Part shown: positions 56,595 to 64,000 of the stretch, one piece after another | Position numbering within the stretch: position 1 is the first letter of the stretch | Layout: the number at the start of each line of letters is the position of its first letter | Assembly (NCBI RefSeq): GCF_963675165.1 | Contig: NC_087379.1 | Span: forward strand, 7,284,339-7,348,338 | DNA from: Halichondria panicea | Taxonomy: Eukaryota > Porifera > Demospongiae > Suberitida > Halichondriidae | DNA length: 64,000 bases | Direction: 5' to 3' | The notes under the pieces: generated by a model | The model's input: only the letters and a program-made list of their open reading frames with translations | What the model was told of the DNA's origin: nothing | Database searches by the model: none | Position numbers and translations under genes: made by a program

Positions 56595-57535
56595 GTTACT
56601 TTAAGAGTGACAAACAAATAGACATAATATTGTGCGAGACATACTTATTATTATCTGTGAACTGATTGCAGCAATAATTATTATACTTGTTCATAAATTT
56701 TGATAAAAACCCTGTGGGGAGGTATGGCAATCCTCGCTATAAACCGTACGCAGATAATTTCGAGGGTTTATTTTTCGCGGATTGGTAATTTTTGTGAATT
56801 TTGTGAATAATAATTTTTGAGGACAGCAGTTTTTTTGTACTTGTATATTGAAAAGGAATTTTTGCTGATTGATAAAACTCGTGAAACTAGCTATTAGCCT
56901 TCGAAAATTACCCGCTATACGGTATTCATACCCATAAACATACCCCTCTCATATATCCATGCAACTCACGTGGTTCCATTCTCTACAGTTGATGGGACAG
57001 CACAAGACTGGACCAGATGAGTCAGACACTCGTGATTGCCCTACAGCAATAAACACATTTAACACTCAACCATATTAAAGGAACGACTGGTTACCTTGGT
57101 GATGGTATGTTAGCAACCAAAGGAAGTCATTATTACGGTGTTGATAAAACGTAAGGTCCAGTCCTGCGCATGGGCATCAGATATGGCCAAACGAGAGCAG
57201 CTTCAACACCAGCAAACACACTGTTCCTTGGTTTCACACAGCCTTCAATTTCCTATAATTATATACAAGTGAATTCACATGAAAATAGTTAAGAGCGATA
57301 TAGCCAGCACGGCTTTCTCATCGTGTCAACACCGAAAGTGTGTATACAATTATGTCAACAATGAAAAAGAACACATTAAACGACTTTGTTACCTAATATG
57401 GGATTAAAAGCTGTAGAGCATGTATATACGTACTACTGAGAAAAGAAAGATACGAGAAGGTTTTTACTCTGATCAAAAGAGATGACACAGTGACACCCGT
57501 TTACTTACAAGACAAGATAAAATAACAATCAAGAG
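56595..57535. other. Spacer between TRAF copies 12 and 13
   Basis: It contains the ACCGTATAG MITE (56743-56923), an X1 relic on - (56970-57235) and the conserved 5' flank (GTGTCAACACCGAAAGTGTG, GATGACACAGTGACACCCGT), the same order as the spacers before copies 5, 7 and 9. So this is a further copy of half of the 5-kb unit. Confidence 0.6.
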
Positions 57536-58936
57536 ATGGCAGCACTGAACCCCAACAACCAGCAACAAGCTGACAAGAGAATAATAGGATTCGATTGTGA
57601 GTTTGTGAAGCCACCACCTTCGGAATACATCCAGTCACAGTGCCCAGTTTGTCTTCAGATCATTCGAGAGCCCCACCAGGTCACATGCTGTGGAAAGAGG
57701 TTTTGCAAAGCTTGTATTGAGCACATCAAAGCCATTAAAAAGCCGTGCCCAACTTGCAACAGGGAATTTTCAAGTTTTTCTGACAAGGCTTTAAAACAAT
57801 CTCTCTACAGTTTGAAAGTTCGATGCAGCCATCAAAAAGATGGGTGTGAGTGGACGGGGGAACTGAGACAGCTTGAAAAACACCTCAACACAGATCCACA
57901 GCCAGAAAAACGGTTTGAAGGTTGTCAGTTTGTTGAGATTAATTGCATTTGTAATTGCGGGGACCAACTGCAACGAAAGTACATTCTAAACCACCAAATT
58001 AAGGATTGCCCCAAACGATCATTCAGTTGTGAGTACTGCCATGATTACAAGTCTACCTATGATGATGTCACCAACAACCACTGGCCTGTGTGTGAGTCCT
58101 TCCCTGTCCCCTGCCCTAACCAGTGTGGTTCAACTATCCAACGTCAAAATATAGACAGCCATGTTGCCGATGAATGCCCCCTGATCACCATCAACTGTGA
58201 CTTCCACCACGTAGGCTGTGCTGTGAAACTCCCTCGACAAGACATGCCAGAACACCTGAGAGAGAACCTACTCACACACATCTCTCTATTAGCCACCAGT
58301 CATGCAAAGCAACAAGACAAAATCAACAGACTGGAAGCTGAGAACAATACTTTAAAGAGCAAACAAGGACACTTAGAACAAAATTACCAATCTCTGAAAG
58401 CTGAAAATAGAATACTTAAAACTGAATTGGAGCCAATGCAACAACTGCTCAAGACTGCACCTCCCATCGTCAACTCTAGACCTCTTGGTCCACTGGAGCC
58501 CCCTGTCCTTACAATGACCAACTTCCAACAGCACAAGAGAGATGATGATCAGTGGTTCTCCCCTCCAGTCTACACCCACCATCAGGGCTACAAGATCTGT
58601 CTCGGTATGGACGCTAACGGCTGGGGCACTGGTAAAGGAACATACGTCTCTGTGCACGTGTACTTCATGAGAGGAGAGTTTGACAATTCTCTGAAATGGC
58701 CGTTTCGTGGTGTGATTTCATATCAACTACTGAACCAGGTCGATGGCAAGGATCATGAAGCACACACACTCGTCTATGATGACAAAATACCTAACAAGTA
58801 CTGCAACAAAGTGACAAAAGGAGAGAAATCAGAGGGGTGGGGACACCCAATGTGCATTGCTCACTCTAAACTGGAGCCCAGGCATTTACGAAACGACACT
58901 CTTCTCTTCCAAATACATAAAGTAAAACTGAAGTAG
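57536..58936 (+). CDS. TRAF-like protein, copy 13 (open, mosaic)
   Basis: The 466-aa product has finger CPVCLQIIREPHQVTCCGKR, FCKACI. Its N-terminal half follows the copy 3/7 type (VKPPPSEYIQSQCP, REFSSFSDKALKQSLYSLKV, INCICNCGDQLQRKYILNHQ), whereas the coiled coil is type D (LEAENNTLKSKQGHLEQNYQ) and the MATH domain is a third kind (MDANGWGTGKGTYVSVHVYF, LNQVDGKDHEAHTLVYDDKI). The linker is PLGPLEPPVL. CESFPVPCPNQC replaces the usual CGSFPVPC. It is the clearest open recombinant in the array. Confidence 0.95.
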   Translation: MAALNPNNQQQADKRIIGFDCEFVKPPPSEYIQSQCPVCLQIIREPHQVTCCGKRFCKACIEHIKAIKKPCPTCNREFSSFSDKALKQSLYSLKVRCSHQKDGCEWTGELRQLEKHLNTDPQPEKRFEGCQFVEINCICNCGDQLQRKYILNHQIKDCPKRSFSCEYCHDYKSTYDDVTNNHWPVCESFPVPCPNQCGSTIQRQNIDSHVADECPLITINCDFHHVGCAVKLPRQDMPEHLRENLLTHISLLATSHAKQQDKINRLEAENNTLKSKQGHLEQNYQSLKAENRILKTELEPMQQLLKTAPPIVNSRPLGPLEPPVLTMTNFQQHKRDDDQWFSPPVYTHHQGYKICLGMDANGWGTGKGTYVSVHVYFMRGEFDNSLKWPFRGVISYQLLNQVDGKDHEAHTLVYDDKIPNKYCNKVTKGEKSEGWGHPMCIAHSKLEPRHLRNDTLLFQIHKVKLK

Positions 58937-60092
58937 TTAGTGAGTGCAAAATACGTACTTGTACAGACAATTATTACAATTAGACAATTTATCTGTGTAT
59001 TGTAATATTTAGTTCGTACAGGATTATATTATTGTTTGCTAACAAATTTAACTTTCAATAAGCAATTATAAGGATGGTAGTGTCAGTCAGTGGGTTGGGC
59101 AATGGATGGTAGCGTTAATTGATATAATTACACGGTGACTGAGAAGGATTGGAAAAGTGCTGGTGGTTCTTTATCTAACCACTTGCAGTGAACTTGTTAC
59201 CGCTCGCACGAGGTTAAATGTGGCGGTAGGAGGGTAGCAGGTGATCCTTCTCCCCTTCTCGACCACGTACCATAAATATATACATGTACCCATACACAGA
59301 CCCCCTCTCATAAACCCATGCAACTGACGTGGTTCCATTCTCTGTGCTCCTACAGTTGACGGGGAGAGGCACAAGACTGGACCAGATGAGCCAGACACTC
59401 GTGATTGCCCTACAGCAATGAACACATGTAACACTCAACCACATCAAAGAACAACTGGTTACCTTGGTGATGGTCTGTAGCAAACAGAGGAAGTCATTTT
59501 TATGGAGCCTGAGCAGCCTATGCATACACATGCATGCACTAGCTGGTTTCACTTTCAATTGGCGCCAATATCTAATAGAGCAAAGAGCTGTATACATTGT
59601 TTGTAGTCTCACCAATCTCCTCCAGTTTTGGGGTGAAGTTCTTTGGAGGAAAGTGTTTGAGAGCGAGCATGTCAGTGGTGCTCGAGTTGAAGGTGTTCTT
59701 GCATGAGTAGAGGGTCAGCCCCTAGTCTGATTAGACATGCCACTGTAGCCAGGTCTTGTCTTGAGATATGATCTGTGTTGAAGAACTCTTTTAATTTATA
59801 TACAAGCTGTAATTTTACTATTTGTATAAAAATGTGAGACTATTGAGTGAGATCAAAAGACTAGCTATATAATAGGAAAAATAGACTATAGGCAACATTT
59901 TGAGCATAATTGGGCAGGCGGTATTGTCCCATTGTGCATGTCAACCAACTTATTATGGACTGCACCTAATATGCATGTGTTAGAATGCATGCAGCATGTG
60001 ACTGTACCGCATGAGCTCTCACAATGTATCAAAGAGCCTATACAAGCTATATGTTTTGTACGTGAAAGTTAAATGTACAAAAACTGTCAGAA
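58937..60092. other. Spacer between TRAF copies 13 and 14
   Basis: In order: a flank shared with copy 11 (TAAGGATGGTAGTGTC near 59071), an X1 relic on - (59330-59500), another minus-strand open piece near 59600-59700 (TDMLALKHFPPKNFTPKLEE), an SSIELL relic (59738-59770), and the 5' flank shared with copy 12. Confidence 0.5.
59600..59770 (-). other. Exon-like fragment with a second copy at the window end
   Basis: The minus strand reads TDMLALKHFPPKNFTPKLEE downstream of the SSIELLRDKTW-type piece. A second copy at 63800-63990 keeps LALKHFPPKNFTPK. The same order suggests neighbouring exons of one gene. Not recognised. Confidence 0.45.
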
Positions 60093-61494
60093 ATGGCAAC
60101 ACTGAACCCCAACAACCAGCAACAAGTGGACAAGAGAATAATAGGATTTGATTGTGAATTTGTGGAATCTCCACCAGAACGATACATCCAGTCACAGTGC
60201 CCAATTTGTCTCCAGATCATTCGAGAGCCCCATCAGGTCACATGCTGTGGAAAGAAGTTTTGTAAAGCTTGTATTGAACATAACAAAGCAATTAAAAAGC
60301 CATGCCCAACTTGTAACGAGGAATTTTCGAGTTTTGCCGACAAAAGTTCGAAACAATCACTCTACAGTTTAAAAGTTCGCTGTAGCCACCAGAAAGACGG
60401 GTGTGAGTGGACGGGGGAACTGAGACAGCTTGACAAACATCTCAACACAGATCCACAGCCAGAGAAACAACTCAATGGATGTCAGTTTGTTGAGATCAAT
60501 TGCATCTATAATTGCGGGAACCATCAGCAGCGAAGGTATATTCAAAACCACCAAATTAAGGATTGTCCCAAACGTCCATTCGGTTGTGAGCACTGCCATG
60601 ATTACAAGTCTACCTATGATGATGTCACCAACAACCACTGGCCGGTGTGTGGATCCTTCCCTGTCCCCTGCCCTAATCAGTGTGGTTCAACTATCCAACG
60701 TCATAATAATTATAGACATCCATGTTGCTGATGAGTGCCCCCTGACCACCATCAACTGTGACTTCCACCACGTAGGCTGTGCTGTGAAACTCCCTCGACA
60801 AGACATGCTAGAACACCTGAGAGAGAACCTACTCACACACATCTCTCTATTGGCCACCAGTCATGCCAAGCAACAAGCTGAGATAACAAATTTGAAAGCT
60901 GAGAATGATACTTTAAAAAGGAAACATGAAAACTTCGGGCACAATTACCAATATCTGGAAGCTGAAAATAGAAGACTTAAAACTAAATTTGAACCAATGC
61001 AACAACTGCTCAAGACTGCACCTCCCATCGTGAAGTCTAGACCTCTTGGTCCACCTGTCCTTACAATGACCAACTTCCAACAGCACAAGAGAGATGGTGA
61101 TGAGTGGTTCTCCCCTCCAGTCTACACCCACCATCAGGGCTACAAGATCTCTCTTAAAGTGTACGCTAACGGCTGTAGCACTGGTAAAGGAACACACGTC
61201 TCTGTGGGTGTGTACTTCATGAGAGGAGAGTTTGACGATTCATTGAAATGGCTATTTCGTGGTGTGATTTCATGGCAACTACTGGACCAGGTCAATGGCA
61301 AGGATCATAGCACCCACACCGTACCGTATAGTGACAAAACACCTAACACGTACTGCAACAGAGTGACGAAGGGAGAGAGATCAAAGAATGGGCGGGGACT
61401 TCAAAAGTTCATTGCTCACTCTGAACTGGAGCCCAAGTATTTACGAAATGATACCCTTCTCTTCCAAATACACAAAATAGAACTGAAAAAATAG
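60093..61494 (+). pseudogene. TRAF-like copy 14, one frameshift
   Basis: The frame is open from ATG to 60731 and breaks near 60706, where CGTCATAATAATTATAGACA replaces CGTCAGAATATAGACA (four bases gained) in a zinc finger. The second half is open to 61494 with type-B coiled coil (LKAENDTLKRKHENFGHNYQ) and a MATH domain ending HKIELKK. The N-terminus (VESPPERYIQSQCPICLQII) and CIEHNKAIKKPC are its own. Otherwise it resembles copies 2 and 10. Confidence 0.85.
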
Positions 61495-62278
61495 TTTCAC
61501 AAACTTACATACATTGCTATTTGTACTAGACATGTATATATATGGTGAACATCATGGCTGTTGATTATTGTTTGCTATAGAAGTAGTGAAATTCATGTAG
61601 ATGACGAACGCTTCAGGAAGAACTTATTAAGGGCAGTAGGGATCAGCATGACAATTAATTTCTATTATTTTATACTCATAATTATATATACCTATACACA
61701 GACCCCGTCTCATATCATGCAACTCACGTGGTTCCATTCTCTGTACTCCTACAGTTGCCGAGGACAGCACAAGACTGGACCAGATGAGTCAGACACTCGT
61801 AATTGCCCTACAGCAATGCATGAACACATGTAACACTCAAGCACATCAAGACTGGTTACCTTGGTGATGGTCTGTAGCAATTAACCAGAGGAAGTAATTC
61901 TTACGGTGTTGATAAAACGTAAGGTCCAGTCCTGCGCTTGGGCATCAGATATGGCCCAACGAGAGCAGCTTCAGCACCAGCAAACACATTGTTCCTTGGT
62001 TTCACACAGCCTTCAATTTCCTATATACAAGTGAATTCACATGAAGAGTGATACAGTCAACACATGGCTTTCTCATTGTGTCAACACCGAAAGTGGATGT
62101 ATATACTATTATGTCAACAATGAAAAGAACACATTAAACGACTTTGTTACCTAATATGGGATTAAGCTATATGTACTACTGAGAAAGGAAAGATTAACGA
62201 GATAATCTCTGATATAACTGACAGTGTGTCAAAAGAGACGACACAGTGACACCTGTTTAGTTACAAGACAATCAAGAG
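61495..62278. other. Spacer between TRAF copies 14 and 15
   Basis: It contains a type-B 3' flank, an X1 relic on - (61725-61990) and the conserved 5' flank (GTGTCAACACCGAAAGTG, GACGACACAGTGACACCTGT). The ACCGTATAG MITE is absent here. Confidence 0.5.
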
Positions 62279-63646
62279 ATGGCAGAAGGCTACCCCAACA
62301 ACCAGCAACAAGCTGAAAAGAGAATAATAGGATTTGATTGTGAGTTTGTGGAACCTCCACCAGAAAAATACGTCCAGTCAGAGTGTCCAGTTTGTCTCCA
62401 GATCATTCGAGACCCCCACCAGGTCACATGTTGTGGAATGAAGTTTTGCAAAGCTTGTATTGAGCACAACATAGCCATTCAAAAGCCGTGCCCAGCTTGC
62501 AACGAAGAATTTTCGAGTTTTGCCGATAAAGGTTTGAAACAATCGCTCTACAGTTTGAAAGTTCATTGTAGCCACCAGAAAGATGGGTGTGAGTGGACAG
62601 GGGAACTGAGACAGCTTGACAAACACCTCAACACAGACCCACAGCCAGAGAAACGGTTTGAAGGTTGTCAGTTTGTTGAGATTAATTGCATTTGTAATTG
62701 CGGGGACCAACTGCAACGAAGGTACATTCTAAACCACAAAATTAAGAATTGCCCCAAACGTCCATTCGGTTGTGAGCACTGCCATTATTATAAGTCTACT
62801 TATGATGATGTCACCAACAACCACTGGCCGGTGTGTGGGTCCTTCCCTGTCCCCTGCCATAACCAGTGTGGTTCAACTATCCAACGTCAGAATCTAGACA
62901 GCCATGTTGCCGATGAGTGCCCCCTGACTATCATTAAATGTGACTTCCACCACGTAGGCTGTGCTGTGAAACTTCCTCGACAAGACATGCCAGAACACCT
63001 GAGAGAGAACCTACTCACACACATCTCTCTATTGGCCGCTAGTCATGCCAAGCAACAATCTAAGACTACACAACAAAGAGAAGAAATCACCAAGCAACAA
63101 GCTGACATTGCTAGTTTAATTGAAGAGAATAAACAGCTAAGGATGAAACATACCGAATTGGCGCCATTGCAACAAATGCTCACCGTGAACTCTGAACCTC
63201 TTGGTGCCCCTATCCTTACAATGACCGACTTCCAACAGCGCAAGAGAGATGACGATGAGTGGTTTTCCCCTCCAGTCTATAACCACTATCAGGGCTACAG
63301 GATCTGTCTCGGTGTGTACGCTAACGGCAAGAACACTGGTAAAGGAACACACGTCACTGTGGGTGTGTGCTTAATGAGAGGAGAGTTTGACAATTCTCTA
63401 AAATGGCCGTTTCGTGGTGTGATTTCTTTTCAACTGCTGGACCAAGTCAATGGCAAGGATCATAAAACAGACACCATCAACTATAGTGACAAAGCATCTG
63501 ACAAGCACTGTAACAGAGTAACAAAGGGAGAGATATCACCCAGTGCCGTGGTAAGTACAAAGTTCATTGCTCACACTGAATTGGAACCCAAGTATTTACG
63601 AAACGACACCCTTCTCTTCCAAATACACAAAGTAGAACTGAAGTAG
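62279..63646 (+). CDS. TRAF-like protein, copy 15 (open, MAEGYPNN type)
   Basis: The 455-aa product starts MAEGYPNNQQQAEKRIIGFD like copy 9. The finger is CPVCLQIIRDPHQVTCCGMK, FCKACI, with Met in place of the first Lys after CG, so again no His. The zinc fingers include CHNQCGSTIQRQNLDSHV, where a Pro is His. The coiled coil is a short unique form (KQQSKTTQQREEITKQQADI, then ASLIEENKQLRMKHTELAPL) with the type-C linker TVNSEPLGAPIL. The MATH domain has PPVYNHYQGYRICLGVYANG. It is the last copy in the window; the spacer after it repeats the relics, so the array may go on. Confidence 0.94.
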   Translation: MAEGYPNNQQQAEKRIIGFDCEFVEPPPEKYVQSECPVCLQIIRDPHQVTCCGMKFCKACIEHNIAIQKPCPACNEEFSSFADKGLKQSLYSLKVHCSHQKDGCEWTGELRQLDKHLNTDPQPEKRFEGCQFVEINCICNCGDQLQRRYILNHKIKNCPKRPFGCEHCHYYKSTYDDVTNNHWPVCGSFPVPCHNQCGSTIQRQNLDSHVADECPLTIIKCDFHHVGCAVKLPRQDMPEHLRENLLTHISLLAASHAKQQSKTTQQREEITKQQADIASLIEENKQLRMKHTELAPLQQMLTVNSEPLGAPILTMTDFQQRKRDDDEWFSPPVYNHYQGYRICLGVYANGKNTGKGTHVTVGVCLMRGEFDNSLKWPFRGVISFQLLDQVNGKDHKTDTINYSDKASDKHCNRVTKGEISPSAVVSTKFIAHTELEPKYLRNDTLLFQIHKVELK

Positions 63647-64000
63647 TTACTTAAATTATTCCTGTCAATTATGTGTGTAGACTAAGTGATTAGCTTGGAC
63701 TATAACCAGAGGAAGTTATTCTTATGGAGAGCAGCCTATATTATATATGCACACACACATGCACTGGTTTCACTTTCAAGTGATGCCAACATCTAATAGA
63801 GCAAAGACATTGTTTGTAGTGTCACCTTTCTCCTCCTGTTTTGGGGGTGAAGTTCTTTGGAGGAAAATGTTTGAGAGCGAGCATGTCAGTGGGTGCTCGA
63901 GTTGAAGGTGTTCTTGAGTAGAGGGTCAGCCCCTAGTCTGATTAGACACGCCACTGTCGCCAGGTATTGTCTCTGAGCAGCTCAATGGAGGACACTGTGT
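63647..64000. other. Right-edge spacer with relics of the repeated unit
   Basis: It repeats 59470-59770: a truncated X1 piece, the LALKHFPPKNFTPK piece on - (63800-63940) and an SSIELL relic running into a (GT)n at the edge. The window ends inside the relic. Confidence 0.55.

Overview
The window looks like nuclear DNA of an early-branching animal, most likely a demosponge such as Amphimedon. This is an inference from AT-rich, very gene-dense DNA with short GT-AG introns, metazoan-only families (TRAF, CILP, GPR143, SRCR) and a local expansion of TRAF-like genes. No search was run.

Left part (1-21777): eight intron-containing genes alternate strictly in strand. They are an oxysterol-binding-protein relative (-), a two-SRCR membrane protein (+), a POM121-like FG nucleoporin (-), cyclin L (+), RANGRF/Mog1 (-), a CILP-like secreted protein (+), mitochondrial ribosomal protein bL20m (-) and a GPR143-like seven-helix receptor (+). 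They form four head-to-head pairs with 230-435 bp between start codons and tail-to-tail neighbours 139-309 bp apart. Exon boundaries were placed by hand from GT/AG sites; every complete CDS sums to a multiple of three.

Right part (22.4-63.6 kb): fifteen copies of an intronless TRAF-like gene (RING-like finger, TRAF zinc fingers, variable coiled coil, MATH domain), all on the + strand. Eight are open throughout (446-490 aa). Seven are broken by stops, frameshifts or loss of the RING. Much of the array (28.4-43.1 kb) is a tandem segmental duplication with a period near 5 kb and two TRAF copies per unit. The spacers carry repeated debris: relics of a GPR143 exon on +, and several exon-like pieces of an unidentified multi-exon gene on -. 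A second piece (51.36-54.35 kb) repeats the 3' half of GPR143 plus its neighbouring TRAF gene, so the array apparently grew from a GPR143-TRAF junction.

A 5.7 kb block (43.1-48.8 kb) interrupts the array and holds non-autonomous DNA transposons: two tiny perfect hairpins with 9-bp target duplications, a 1.08 kb element with matching ends, a 1.35 kb inverted repeat and a CAGTGGCG-type MITE. Copies share domains in different combinations, which points to recombination or gene conversion within the array and suggests a diversifying, possibly immune, signalling-adaptor cluster. That role is inference.
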